In this document: positions 16,594 through 25,746 of the stretch, piece by piece
How the letters are laid out: every line of letters begins with the position of its first letter
Numbering within the stretch: position 1 is the first letter of the stretch
Assembly: GCA_020852715.1 (NCBI GenBank)
Contig: JADZAE010000073.1
Coordinates: forward strand, 1-42,171
Reading direction: 5' to 3'
Length of the DNA: 42,171 nucleotides
From: Deltaproteobacteria bacterium
GTDB lineage: Bacteria > Bdellovibrionota_C > UBA2361 > SZUA-149 > JADZAE01
The notes under the pieces: model-generated
Told to the model about the DNA's origin: nothing
The model's input: the letters and a program-made list of their open reading frames with translations, nothing else
Databases searched by the model: none
Position numbers and translations under genes: made by a program

Positions 16594-16641
16594 CTGTCGG
16601 AAAGCTGACAGTGAAAAAAGTCAAAAACCATAGATGTCAGC
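16594..16641. promoter_or_regulatory. Candidate activator-binding sites upstream of the sigma-54 promoter
   Basis: CTGTCGGAAAGCTGACAG (16594-16611) is an imperfect palindrome with CTGTC/GACAG ends, and TGTCAGC follows at 16635-16641. Further GCTGACA and TGTCAG hexamer-type sites lie at 16403-16409 and 16447-16452. The upstream pair is 120-170 bp from the -24 element, the usual range for enhancer sites of bacterial enhancer-binding proteins. Inference from spacing and repetition only. Confidence 0.4.
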
Positions 16642-16911
16642 CTTTTGATACAAACCAGCCCCGTAATTTTTTGAGGTGTCAAAATCTCACAAAAATGTAC
16701 GGCGCTACGCAATTATTTGCATGGTTAGTGCTTGGCCACGATCTTGCTGCTGGCACACATGGTTCTATCGCTGTAGCGCTACCCTAATCCTCTCAGAGCA
16801 TTTTCTAGATATAAGATTGCCGTCTCATTCTTCGCCGCCGCTTTGGGATAATATTTTCAGCCCCCACTTATTAACAAGTTGCATGTGGTATCTTCTACAG
16901 GAGATGGCAGC
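16642..16911. other. Non-coding stretch between the flagellar promoter region and the pseudogene
   Basis: No credible gene. A plus-strand GTG-initiated ORF (16676-16915, 79 codons) is rich in Trp, Cys and His, has no good ribosome site and overlaps the end of the decayed gene, so it is not called. Confidence 0.4.
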
Positions 16912-18477
16912 TTAATCAACAACACGTCTGGCAAGATATTGAGCTAAACTACCAAAATAGACATAACAGTTCGGTTGGGGTGAAATTACAATTTCACGGT
17001 CACAAGCTAAATCATAAAGTTGCCGAGAATCAGAACATTCATCCCCGTTAGGGCATTGCCTTAAACAGGAATTACTAGAATCAAGCAAACATGAGGCTTG
17101 ATCACTATTCCGAAAAATAGGTCCTGAGGAGAGTTCCCCGAAGCCGGGGGATCTCTCCTGGCAAACATGCTCCGGCTCCACTAAGCCTATCCAGCGCATA
17201 GTTAGTGCCCGCGCACTCACGATAAGGAATTCCAAATTTAGCAATAGTCTGCACTCCGTCTGTAGTAAAGGCATTAGCTGGAAGATCAACTACTGCATTC
17301 GGCGTAAAATTTAGCCATCCTTGGTATAGACTCGATGCTAAGGAAGAAAATGCTTTCTCGCAAGCAGCAGTTTTATCAAGGTCTCTTTCCTGCTTTTCCG
17401 AAGAACCCATAAATCCGGAAAATCTAGTGCAGTCAAAGTTTACGTATGAGATCTTAAACGAAGCTTCGTCGTCTTTACATTTACCTTTTTCACAATAAGA
17501 GAGCTGTTTGGCAAGTTTGGTCTCTAATACGGGGTGGCCCCGGGCGAATTTCGCCAAACCTCTTGGTAAGCATATATTGTATTATTCCCCTTTCTTCCTT
17601 CTTCGGGGACCTGTGGCCATACTACAAGCATGTTTTTGTCTGCGATGGGAATTACCGGGTAGGCAGCGGAATCAACCACGACTCCTCCTTCACAATTCAT
17701 AGTTTTATACGCATTTATGCAAAAAGCAGAGTCAACATCATCCATGCCGGCACAAGTAGAAAATACATCATAGTTTGGATTGCAACGCTCGCACGTATAT
17801 CCTATCGCGCCGCCTGAATCAATTGTGCTTCTCCTGGTTCTGCTTTTATTTGATGTGGCGCTTATGTTTACCAAGTTTGTTACGCTATAAAAAGTGTTCG
17901 GGTATAGTAATTTTAATTCCGGCAGTTCTCTAACGTATCCTAATTGGGGCTGAGCTAAAGCCCGGAAGCTTTTTAGATCATCTGCGTCCACGACTGCCGT
18001 TTAGGATGGTTTATACATATGCAAAGCCAAGGCATAGCGATCTACTAAGCTATATAAATCATCTTCTAACGCTTGAAATCCCTAGAGCGTGCGCGAGTAT
18101 TTTTTCGGAGTCCATGTTTTATTCAATGTAGTGATCAAATATTCACTAGAAATTGGAGCTGTTGTGGCCTTTCCTAAGCGCACGACCAATACTTTTCCGT
18201 TCAAAAAATAAACGCTGCCATGCATGACAGTATTATAGTGAGGGCGAAGCGAAAGGATAAAAGGACAAAAGCCAATACCCTTTTTGGTTCCCTGGGGATT
18301 TAAGATATCATAGAAGCATTTTTCAAAAGGACCAATCGGTGGCCGTGCTGCGGGCAAAGTAGAGTCTATACCCACTCCTGGGCCAGTATTTCCAATGCCG
18401 ACTATTTAGCCATTAGCCGTGCCAAGCAAACAATTCGAAATTAGTAACACCCAAATAATAAAAAGTGATTTATTCAT
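16912..18477 (-). pseudogene. Decayed gene for a secreted Cys-rich protein of unknown family
   Basis: From an ATG at 18477 (ribosome site AAGGA 8 bp before) the minus strand encodes a signal peptide (MNKSLFIIWVLLISNCLLG) and then about 500 codons readable as one protein. It is broken by in-frame TAA (just after the signal peptide), TAG (near 18079) and TAA (near 18000), and by two frameshifts in C/G runs near 17530 (one base lost) and near 17150 (one base gained), which restore the original frame. Many Cys residues lie in the last 300 codons (YTCERCNPNY, SYCEKGKCKDD, CLRQCPNGDEC), suggesting a disulfide-rich extracytoplasmic protein. The stop codon is at 16912. No family was recognised. Each in-frame stop can arise from a Gln codon by one C to T change. 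Confidence 0.7.
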
Positions 18478-18896
18478 AGTGCCTGTCCTTATCCGCTAAC
18501 CCAACAACTGATATAAGAAATTGCTAAATGCCCGATGACTTCCCCTATAATATAAAGACTCAGATGCTGTGACTAGTTTTTTCTACTACCCTACTAGCTG
18601 TCCCTTATCTCCCTCTGGCGCCGGGCTCTTTATTTCGCCATCTAGCACCCTGCACCTTTTTCACTATCTTCATATTTTCAATGACATAGAAAAAAACAGG
18701 TCGTCTGAGACGATTAAGTCGCCCCCCACTAAGCACTAATATTTATTTTTAATTAACTCTAAGATGTCTGGGTTACATAAGTAGAGCGGCAAATTTACAA
18801 TTTTATATTTCTCGTTATTGAAAACTTCAAAAGGTACACCGCTATACTGCCACCGGCAAAAACCCGGTTGTCTTTGTCTTGCTTACAATTTGATTT
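18478..18896. other. Intergenic region, no gene seen
   Basis: About 420 bp upstream of the decayed gene. No ORF with coding character in either direction. A TATTAT-like -10 element about 70 bp before the pseudogene start is the only promoter-like feature and has no clear -35 partner. Confidence 0.35.
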
Positions 18897-19034
18897 GTAG
18901 GGATGGCCTTTGGCCATCCGCAACCTGTGCAAAATCATGGTGCTCGTCGGCTTTGCCGCCCACGCACGATAGCGCTAACGCGTGAGGGCACCATGATTAC
19001 GCGGTCCTGGCGAACAGCCAAAGGCTGTCCCTAC
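18897..19034. repeat. Inverted pair of GTAG-headed REP sequences (BIME-like element)
   Basis: Left unit: GTAG followed by the hairpin GGATGGCC-TTT-GGCCATCC (18897-18919). Right unit, inverted: GTAG plus GGACAGCC-TTT-GGCTGTTC read on the minus strand from 19034. Between them lies a second palindromic pair: AATCATGGTGCTC (18933-18945) and GAGGGCACCATGATT (18984-18998). A GTAG head followed by a stem-loop is the form recognised by REP-associated tyrosine transposases (RAYT/TnpA-REP); none is encoded in the window. It lies just downstream of nagB. Confidence 0.75.
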
Positions 19035-19089
19035 GAAACCGATATCATAAGAATATTTTTATTATTGTGTGCGACGAAATTGGCGTTGC

Positions 19090-19872
19090 TTACAAGTGCT
19101 GCCAGTCCGGCTTTTCGTCAAATGTCTTGGTGTAATACTCGCGACGCGCTAATTTCCCGGCGGCCGCTTCATCGATTAAAACTGTTGTATGTTGATGAAA
19201 CTGCAGCGCCGAGGCCGGCACTATGGCGGTAATCGGACCCTCCACCGTTTTTGCAATTGCCTCGGCCTTCTTTTCTCCTGCGGCCATCAACAAACATTGC
19301 TTTGCTTCCATAATAGTCCCGATTCCCATGGTTAGAGAATGCTGCGGAACTTCATCAAGGCTGGGAAAAAATCGAGCGTTGTCTTGGCGGGTTTGCGGCA
19401 TTAAAGTCTTAATGCGCGTGCGTGAGGCCAAAGATGAGGTTGGCTCATTAAAACCAATGTGTCCATCAGCACCAATACCCAGGATTTGAAGATCTATCCT
19501 GCCGGCCTCGACAATACGCCGTTCAAACTCAGTGCAAAATTTCGGGATATCGCGCGCTCGACCATCGGGAATATTAATGTTGTGAGGCTTAATATTTACC
19601 GAACTAAAAAAATTGGTGTACATATAATAATTATAAGAACATGGATGCTCAGGACTAATCCCTACATACTCATCCAGATTAAAAGTGATCACTTCTGAAA
19701 AATCAAGCTTCTCCTCACGGTGCATGCGAATTAATTCCTTATACATAACCAATGGTGTGCTGCCTGTGGGCAACCCTAAAACGGCATAGGGCTTCTTGCG
19801 AATGATCTGGGCCACCATACGCGCGGCAATAATCCCTACTTCCTGAGCACTGGGTTGAATAATTATCTCCAT
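19090..19872 (-). CDS. nagB: Glucosamine-6-phosphate deaminase
   Basis: 260 residues, full length. Converts glucosamine-6-P to fructose-6-P and ammonia. The active-site set is present at a constant offset of five from the E. coli enzyme: D67 (FNLDEYVG), D136 and H138 (GIGADGHIGFNEP) and E143; the phosphate loop LPTGSTPL lies at 34-41. The last residues match the NagB C-terminal lid region only loosely. It follows the PIG-L-type deacetylase gene by 9 bp, with ribosome site AGAGGA before ATG 19872, so the two are probably one operon for amino-sugar use. Confidence 0.93.
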   Translation of the reverse strand: MEIIIQPSAQEVGIIAARMVAQIIRKKPYAVLGLPTGSTPLVMYKELIRMHREEKLDFSEVITFNLDEYVGISPEHPCSYNYYMYTNFFSSVNIKPHNINIPDGRARDIPKFCTEFERRIVEAGRIDLQILGIGADGHIGFNEPTSSLASRTRIKTLMPQTRQDNARFFPSLDEVPQHSLTMGIGTIMEAKQCLLMAAGEKKAEAIAKTVEGPITAIVPASALQFHQHTTVLIDEAAAGKLARREYYTKTFDEKPDWQHL

Positions 19873-19881
19873 TTGATCCTC

Positions 19882-20736
19882 TTATAAAATTTCATGCTGA
19901 TTAAGACTGCTCAGGGCATTCTTTTTAAAACGATCTATTAAATTCCCGACAAAATCGGCAACCCCGAGATAAGGTTTTCCCAATAATGGCATGAGGTCTA
20001 ACCCAAAAGCCAAGGCCGTGGTGCCATCCGAAGCATAACCATCATCAAAAGTGGCATGAGCAAAACGTCGGCCTAAAGTTCCCTTATCAAAACGCTTACC
20101 ACTGGAAATCTGAGCATCATAAACACAAATCAGCGCCTGCGAAATATGAGGAATAGCGCTGACATCAAAGCGTATTTTATCAGTATCGCTGAGCCAATCA
20201 AGATCCCGCCATACCTCGGCACCATAAAATTCCTGCGGTTTGTATTCCGAGGCTAACGAGCGCAATACTTTTACTACAGTTAATAAAACAGCAAGGTGTG
20301 TGGCATGTTTGTCCACGGGATTATGCGTATAAATAACTTTCGGCTTAGTAGAGAGTAGTATCTCTTTTATATTCCGCTCGAATAATTCGTTACTCTTACC
20401 CATGATGTCGCTGCTATTAAATCCCAGCTGCATGACTGCACTATAGCGACCAACAAGAGCGGCATTTTTCTGTTCTTGTTTTCTGATCTCTTTTAAATTC
20501 TCTCGAGACAAAGTGGCATATTGATTAGCCAGCACTCCTCCGGACCCATTAGTGCAAGTAATTCCACCAAAACTTGGAATCTTACCATTGTAACATTTGA
20601 GAATTCCATCAATGGCCATTATTTCTAAATCGTCGGGATGCGCTCCGATACCCAGATGAGTAATGCGCTCCAGCGCTGTTTCCCTAAAAGCTCCATCTGG
20701 AATATAGATATCTATGTTTTCACTAAGATTTATCAT
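19882..20736 (-). CDS. PIG-L/LmbE-family N-acetylglucosamine-type deacetylase
   Basis: Open from 20802; the internal ATG at 20736 (MINLSENIDIYIPDG) is the more natural start, since the 22 residues before it are unlike the family and neither start has a strong ribosome site. Zinc-binding GIGAHPDDLE lies about 30 residues from this start, followed by GITCTNGSGG, and THNPVDKHATHLAV carries the downstream metal-ligand His. Members remove the acetyl group from GlcNAc-containing substrates. Its pairing with nagB suggests deacetylation of GlcNAc or GlcNAc-6-P before deamination, in place of a NagA-type enzyme. Substrate inferred from the neighbour only. Confidence 0.82.
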   Translation of the reverse strand: MINLSENIDIYIPDGAFRETALERITHLGIGAHPDDLEIMAIDGILKCYNGKIPSFGGITCTNGSGGVLANQYATLSRENLKEIRKQEQKNAALVGRYSAVMQLGFNSSDIMGKSNELFERNIKEILLSTKPKVIYTHNPVDKHATHLAVLLTVVKVLRSLASEYKPQEFYGAEVWRDLDWLSDTDKIRFDVSAIPHISQALICVYDAQISSGKRFDKGTLGRRFAHATFDDGYASDGTTALAFGLDLMPLLGKPYLGVADFVGNLIDRFKKNALSSLNQHEIL

Positions 20737-20802
20737 AGGCCTTATCAATAAATTGCAATTAAACCCCGATATAAAGCCAAAGTAACTGGATATACAAGAC
20801 AT

Positions 20803-21019
20803 TTCTAAAAAATATTTTTTGCTTAAACATATTATCCCAAGGGATCAGGGATTGCGCGGACAAAAAAGTCTTTATGTCGGTGGTGATTTAGTCGGATAAC
20901 TATCTGTTATTTTTATATTTTATATCCTGAAAAAATGACTTCTCCATTAAACCAAATGAGCCTTTGTTCCGATTATACATACTGAGACTAACGCTCGATT
21001 AAAACATATTGAGAAGATC
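20803..21019. other. Divergent intergenic region (deacetylase / pilT)
   Basis: 217 bp, AT-rich in the middle, expected to carry both promoters. The pilT ribosome site GAGAAG lies 3 bp before its ATG. No clear operator or consensus promoter was identified. Confidence 0.35.
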
Positions 21020-22060
21020 ATGGATATCACACAACTTTTAACCTTCACCTTTCAACAAGGCGGATCGGACTTGCACATCAGCGCCGGAGAATCTCCCATG
21101 ATTCGCGTTGATGGCGCAATGAAACGCATTAAAGTCCCGCCACTTAATGATGAACAGACAGAGCACATGCTCTATGACATCATGGGCGATCATCAACGTA
21201 AAATGTTCGAAGAAAAGAGTGACGCCGATTTTTCCATTGACCTGGGAGATGCGGCGAGATTTCGCGTCAACATTTTCCGTCAGCGTCGCGGCATGGGTGC
21301 TGTCTTCCGTTTGATTCCTTCAAAAATTCTCACGCTAGAGCAGCTGGGTATGCCGGCAATCCTTACGCAACTGACACGTAAAGAAAAGGGTTTGATTTTG
21401 GTTACCGGCCCTACCGGCTCAGGTAAATCAACTACGCTAGCCGCCATGCTCAATTTAGTGAACGAAGAAAACGAAGGTCATATTTTAACCATCGAAGATC
21501 CGATAGAATTTGTTCACACCAACAAAAAGTGCATAGTTAATCAACGTGAAGTTGGGCCACACACGATGAGTTTCGGCTCAGCTCTCAGAGCAGCGTTGCG
21601 CGAAGATCCGGATTTCATTCTCGTCGGCGAAATGCGCGATTTAGAAACTGTCCAGCTGGCCTTAACAGCCGCCGAAACCGGACATCTTGTTTTTGGCACA
21701 TTACACACATCGAGCGCGCCAAAAACAATGGATCGTATCATTGACGTCTTCCCGGCAGCACAGCAAGCGCAGGTTCGAGCTATGCTTTCTGAATCTCTGC
21801 AAGCCGTCATTACGCAAACGCTCTGCAAAAAAATCGGCGGGGGACGTGTCGCGGCATTAGAAATACTGATTGGCACAAGCGCTGTGCGCAATCTGATACG
21901 TGAAGGGAAAATTCACCAGATACCGAGTATGATGCAGACTAGCCAAAATGTCGGTATGCGCACGATGGCCATGTCCATCAAGGAACTTTACGAAAAGGGT
22001 TTGATCACTGATGACACAGTGATCGAAAAACTCGGCTCCATAGAAGCGATCAACAGTTAA
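21020..22060 (+). CDS. pilT: Type IV pilus retraction ATPase PilT
   Basis: 346 residues, typical length. The N-terminal PAS-like domain starts GGSDLHISAGESPMIRVDG (the 'asDlHl..g.pp..R..G' pattern). Walker A is GPTGSGKST (130-138), the Asp box is ILTIEDPIEFVH, Walker B is DPDFILVGEMRDLET, and the His box is TGHLVFGTLHTSSAP. AIRNLIREGK appears as AVRNLIREGK near the C terminus. Hexameric motor that depolymerises the pilus for twitching. The pilU gene starts 14 bp after the stop. Confidence 0.96.
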   Translation: MDITQLLTFTFQQGGSDLHISAGESPMIRVDGAMKRIKVPPLNDEQTEHMLYDIMGDHQRKMFEEKSDADFSIDLGDAARFRVNIFRQRRGMGAVFRLIPSKILTLEQLGMPAILTQLTRKEKGLILVTGPTGSGKSTTLAAMLNLVNEENEGHILTIEDPIEFVHTNKKCIVNQREVGPHTMSFGSALRAALREDPDFILVGEMRDLETVQLALTAAETGHLVFGTLHTSSAPKTMDRIIDVFPAAQQAQVRAMLSESLQAVITQTLCKKIGGGRVAALEILIGTSAVRNLIREGKIHQIPSMMQTSQNVGMRTMAMSIKELYEKGLITDDTVIEKLGSIEAINS

Positions 22061-22074
22061 GCGAAGGTAACATT

Positions 22075-23235
22075 ATGTTAGATATTACAAAATTGCTGGA
22101 ATTAATGATCGAACACGATGCTTCCGATTTATATATCACTGTTGATAGCCCTCCGGCTTATCGCGTCAATGGCGTCGTCCGCCCCGCCGGCAATCGTGTA
22201 TTAACTCCGGATGAAACTGCCTCTCTGGCGATGAGCCTGATGAGCGAAAAGCAACAGCGCGAATTCGAAGCGACGAACGAGCAAAATCTAGCCATCTATT
22301 ACTCTGCTCTAGGGCGCTTTCGTGTAAATGTTTTCCGTCAGCGCGGTTGCGTGGGCGTAGTAATTCGCCAGATCAAAACCAGCGTACCCACTATCGAAGA
22401 ACTTAATCTACCCTCCATCTTTAAAGACGTTTCTATGTCTAAACGCGGACTGGTATTGGTCGTTGGCGCCACAGGCTCAGGAAAATCTACGACTCTGGCT
22501 GCGATGATGGACTATCGAAACAGCAGTCAAGCCGGCCATATTATAACCATTGAAAATCCTATCGAGTTCGTCCACCAACACAAAAGATCGATTATCAATC
22601 AAAGAGAAATCGGCATGGACACCGACAACTATCACATTGCGCTAAAAAACGCTTTGCGCCAAGCACCGGATGTGATCTTGATCGGAGAGATACGTGACAC
22701 TGAGACAATGGAAGCCGCGCTTACTTTCTCAGAAACCGGACACCTTTGCTTAGCAACTTTGCACTCCAATAACTCTAATCAAGCCATTGAGCGCGTGTTG
22801 GGGTTCTTCCCTGCAGAAAGACATGTGCAAATTTATATGCAGTTATCTCTAAATCTGCGCGCTATTATCAGCCAGCGTTTAGTACGTTGCCAAGACGGTA
22901 ACCGCACAGCGGCAGTGGAAGTAATGTTGGCAAGCCCGCGAATAAGAGACCTCATCCAGAAAGCCAAAATCGACGAGCTTAAAGAAGCAGTTGAAAAGAG
23001 TAATACTGTTGGTATGCAGTCTTTTGACCAGCATTTGTTTCAGTATTTCAAGGAAGGGAAAATCACCCTGGAAGAGGCCTTACGTAACGCTGATAGCGCT
23101 AATAACCTGCGCCTAAAAATAAAGCTCGCTGATGAAGGAAGCTTTGATAATATCCAGTCAGCTTTCGGGAAAACACCGGACGAAGACAAACCCGAACTTA
23201 GGGGCGAAACCAAGCTAACTTTAGATAAGTCCTGA
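22075..23235 (+). CDS. pilU: PilT-paralog retraction ATPase PilU
   Basis: 386 residues. N-terminal ASDLYITVDSPPAYRVNG (Tyr for His in the first motif, as in PilU), Walker A GATGSGKST (131-139), Asp box TIENPIEFVH (Asn for the usual Asp, also PilU-like), Walker B APDVILIGEIRDTETM and His box TGHLCLATLHSNNSNQAIER. A C-terminal extension follows the core. PilU assists PilT and is encoded just after it in many twitching bacteria. Ribosome site AAGG before ATG 22075. Confidence 0.92.
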   Translation: MLDITKLLELMIEHDASDLYITVDSPPAYRVNGVVRPAGNRVLTPDETASLAMSLMSEKQQREFEATNEQNLAIYYSALGRFRVNVFRQRGCVGVVIRQIKTSVPTIEELNLPSIFKDVSMSKRGLVLVVGATGSGKSTTLAAMMDYRNSSQAGHIITIENPIEFVHQHKRSIINQREIGMDTDNYHIALKNALRQAPDVILIGEIRDTETMEAALTFSETGHLCLATLHSNNSNQAIERVLGFFPAERHVQIYMQLSLNLRAIISQRLVRCQDGNRTAAVEVMLASPRIRDLIQKAKIDELKEAVEKSNTVGMQSFDQHLFQYFKEGKITLEEALRNADSANNLRLKIKLADEGSFDNIQSAFGKTPDEDKPELRGETKLTLDKS

Positions 23236-23331
23236 AATCCATTTGCACCTTTCCCGCCCCTTTGACTTTAGCTGCTGCTAAGGGTATTTCCGCTGCTGGC
23301 AATTCAAGCACAGCATTTCCAGCGGGGCACA

Positions 23332-24117
23332 ATGACAAACACCGGCATTCTATTTGAAAAATTAGTAGCGATAATGGCTGAGTTGCGCTCACCACAAGGC
23401 GGCTGTCCCTGGGATTTGGAGCAAACACATAAGTCCATCACCGCCTATTTGATCGAAGAGGCCTATGAGGTAATTGAAGCTATTGAAGACGAAGACGACA
23501 AAGAGTTAGCCATTGAACTGGGCGACCTTTTGCTGCAAGTGGTCTTTCATGCCCAAATGGCCAAAGACAGAGGCGCGTTTGATATTGACCAAGTTATTGA
23601 AAATATCAGCACCAAGCTTATTCGCCGCCACCCGCACGTCTTTGGGCAAACTCAAGTAAACGGCGCCTCTGATGTAATCATTAATTGGGAGGCCATCAAA
23701 CAAGAAGAGCGCAAAGAAGACGCCAAGGAAAATACTTCTTATCTTGCGGGGATCCCCAAAGCCATGCCCGCTCTCTTGCGTGCTCAGCGCATGGGCGAAA
23801 GGGCCGCGCGCGTAAATTTCGATTGGTCTGATTTAGAAAGCATCTTAGCAAAAGTCGACGAAGAAGTAGCCGAACTAAAAGTCGAGATCAACGATCCAGC
23901 CGCTCCCAAGCAAAGAGTATCCGAAGAACTTGGCGACCTACTCTTTGCGCTCACCCAACTAGCCCGAAAGCTTGATCTGCGCGCCGAAGATTGCCTGCGC
24001 GACGCATGCGAGAAATTCCAAACCCGCTTCATGAATATGGAAAGCATCGCCGAGCGGCCGTTAAAAGAATATAGCCTTGCCCAACTAGACGAGCTCTGGA
24101 TTAAAGTCAAAGGCTGA
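23332..24117 (+). CDS. mazG: Nucleoside triphosphate pyrophosphohydrolase MazG
   Basis: 261 residues with two MazG domains, the full-length two-domain form. The first has CPWDLEQTHKSITAYLIEEAYEVIEAI and LGDLLLQVVFHAQMA (the EExxE...ExxD metal set). The second has VDEEVAELKVEI and ELGDLLFALTQLARKL. Hydrolyses non-canonical or excess NTPs to NMP and PPi. It lies 97 bp after pilU and may be read through from the pilTU promoter. Confidence 0.95.
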   Translation: MTNTGILFEKLVAIMAELRSPQGGCPWDLEQTHKSITAYLIEEAYEVIEAIEDEDDKELAIELGDLLLQVVFHAQMAKDRGAFDIDQVIENISTKLIRRHPHVFGQTQVNGASDVIINWEAIKQEERKEDAKENTSYLAGIPKAMPALLRAQRMGERAARVNFDWSDLESILAKVDEEVAELKVEINDPAAPKQRVSEELGDLLFALTQLARKLDLRAEDCLRDACEKFQTRFMNMESIAERPLKEYSLAQLDELWIKVKG

Positions 24118-24252
24118 AGGGCCACTAGCATTCGTATAACCACGACGTAAGTAAATCGCGTAAGAGTCATAAAGCATCCTCCGCAGCGGTGTCGCCACGG
24201 AGATAAATAACTTCACCAGCGCCTGTGAAACGCGACCCATATTGTGAGCGGC

Positions 24253-24374
24253 AGCGAACAACTGGGTCGCCTGCGTTGCAAGATCGCACGGCATTTGGCG
24301 GCTTAGCTGCACAGCGCAGCTGGCATGCTCCGCTCTCCAAGGCGCCCGCGGCAATTTATTACGCCTATGGCGCT
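24253..24374. repeat. Dispersed 3'-end repeat, copy B
   Basis: Lies in the 316-bp gap between the convergent mazG and serS 3' ends. It shares AGCGAACAACTGGGTCGCC (24253-24271), TCCAAGGCGCCC (24336-24347) and TTACGCCTATGGCGCT (24359-24374) with copy A at 4192-4361. The rest of the gap holds no gene: a minus-strand 108-codon ORF is built mainly from the repeat. Confidence 0.65.
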
Positions 24375-24433
24375 CCCACGTGCTGCTCCAAAGTAACGCA
24401 TTTGACCCCAAAAAACTTAGCGCGGCCTGCCCC

Positions 24434-25714
24434 CTACTTGCTCAATCGCTCTACCCCTACCCATTTGCGAAGCACTTGGGGAACAATTACGCTGCCGTCT
24501 TCTTGTTGAAACTGTTCGCAGATAGCCGGAATAATGCGGCTGGTTGCTAACCCGGAAGCATTTAATGTGTGCATGAATTCGGTTTTCTTCGCACCGTCTC
24601 GCTTAAAGCGCATATTGCCACGTCGCGCTTGGTAGTCAGTGCCGTTAGAAACAGAAGATAATTCTTTGTAATCATTCATGCTGGGAATCCACACTTCCAC
24701 ATCATAGGTTTTAGCCATTCCGTAGCTGGTGTCACCGGCTGAGAGCTTACTGATGCGATGATGTAGCCCCAACCCTTCGACCAAGCGGGCAGCTTTTCCT
24801 AATAGCTCTTGGTGCGCGGCTTCTGAAGCTTCGGGGCGCGTATATTGGAACATTTCAATTTTATTAAATTGGTGACCACGAATCATGCCACGCTCTTCGG
24901 TGCGATAGCTGCCTGCTTCTTTTCTATAGCAAGGCGTGTAGGCGAAATATTTCTTCGGTAGCTCATTTTCGGCTAAGATTTCATCGCGGAAAATATTGCA
25001 AAGCGCTGTTTCTGCTGTGGGTAGCAAAAAGCGCATGCCCTTTTCGCCTTCAGCGTTTTTGATATGGAATACATCATTGATGAATTTAGGAAACTGCCCG
25101 GCCGTATAACCGCATTCATAATTTAAAAGATGCGGCGGTAAAATCAGCTCATAGCCATCTTTGAGATGCTCTTCGACAAAATAATTCAGCAGCGCCCATT
25201 CCATCAGCGCGCCTTTGCCTTTATATAACCAAAAGCCATTGCCGCCGAGCTTTACACCGCGCTCATAATCAATAAGCCCCAAAGACGTAACCAACTCCAC
25301 ATGGTCTTTGGCTTTAAAGCTGAAATTTGGCTTTTCGCCAAAAGTCTTGATCACTTCATTATTCTCTTTGTCGCCAGCGACGACGTCATCGAGCGGAAGA
25401 TTAGGAAGTCCCACCATGAAATCGTCCATTTGCTTTTCTATCTGCACAACTTCGGCATCGATAGCTGTAACTTTATCGGAGAGTTCTTTCATGCGTGCCA
25501 TCAGCTCGTCAGTCGATTGACCGGCTTTCTTGAGTACAGGTATTTGGCTGGATTCTTCTGAGCGCTTAGCTTTTAGCGCATCGGATTCTTGTCTTAAACT
25601 TATGCGCTTAGCATCCCAAGCCAAAAGCTCGCTAAAATCAATATCGCTCATGCGCTTTAAGAGTGCTTGTTTAACTTTCTCTGGGTTTTCGCGAATAAGT
25701 TTTATGTCTAACAT
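24434..25714 (-). CDS. serS: Seryl-tRNA synthetase
   Basis: 426 residues, normal length. The N-terminal antiparallel coiled-coil arm (about 30-105; SDALKAKRSEESS..LMARMKELSDKVTAIDAEV) contacts the long variable arm of tRNA-Ser. The class II core has FLLPTAETALCNIFRDEIL, motif 2 GSYRTEERGMIRGHQFNKIEMF, and motif 3 LNASGLATSRIIPAICE followed by GSVIVPQVLRKW. Charges tRNA-Ser and tRNA-Sec. It follows the DAHP synthase gene by 32 bp. Ribosome site AGGA before ATG 25714. Confidence 0.97.
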   Translation of the reverse strand: MLDIKLIRENPEKVKQALLKRMSDIDFSELLAWDAKRISLRQESDALKAKRSEESSQIPVLKKAGQSTDELMARMKELSDKVTAIDAEVVQIEKQMDDFMVGLPNLPLDDVVAGDKENNEVIKTFGEKPNFSFKAKDHVELVTSLGLIDYERGVKLGGNGFWLYKGKGALMEWALLNYFVEEHLKDGYELILPPHLLNYECGYTAGQFPKFINDVFHIKNAEGEKGMRFLLPTAETALCNIFRDEILAENELPKKYFAYTPCYRKEAGSYRTEERGMIRGHQFNKIEMFQYTRPEASEAAHQELLGKAARLVEGLGLHHRISKLSAGDTSYGMAKTYDVEVWIPSMNDYKELSSVSNGTDYQARRGNMRFKRDGAKKTEFMHTLNASGLATSRIIPAICEQFQQEDGSVIVPQVLRKWVGVERLSK

Positions 25715-25746
25715 AGTCTTTCCTAATATTTTTCTATTTTAACTGT

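Noticed and set aside
16676..16915. Plus-strand 79-codon ORF upstream of the flagellar regulators
   Set aside because: GTG start without ribosome site, odd Trp/Cys/His-rich composition, and opposite to the pseudogene end.
16912..18477. Possible TraU-like conjugation protein or alternative genetic code to explain the in-frame stops
   Set aside because: The sequence does not match the TraU pattern, and the other genes of the window use TAA, TAG and TGA as true stops, so a recoded code is not supported.
24085..24411. Minus-strand 108-codon ORF between mazG and serS
   Set aside because: Mostly a translation of dispersed repeat copy B and overlaps the mazG 3' end; no start signals.
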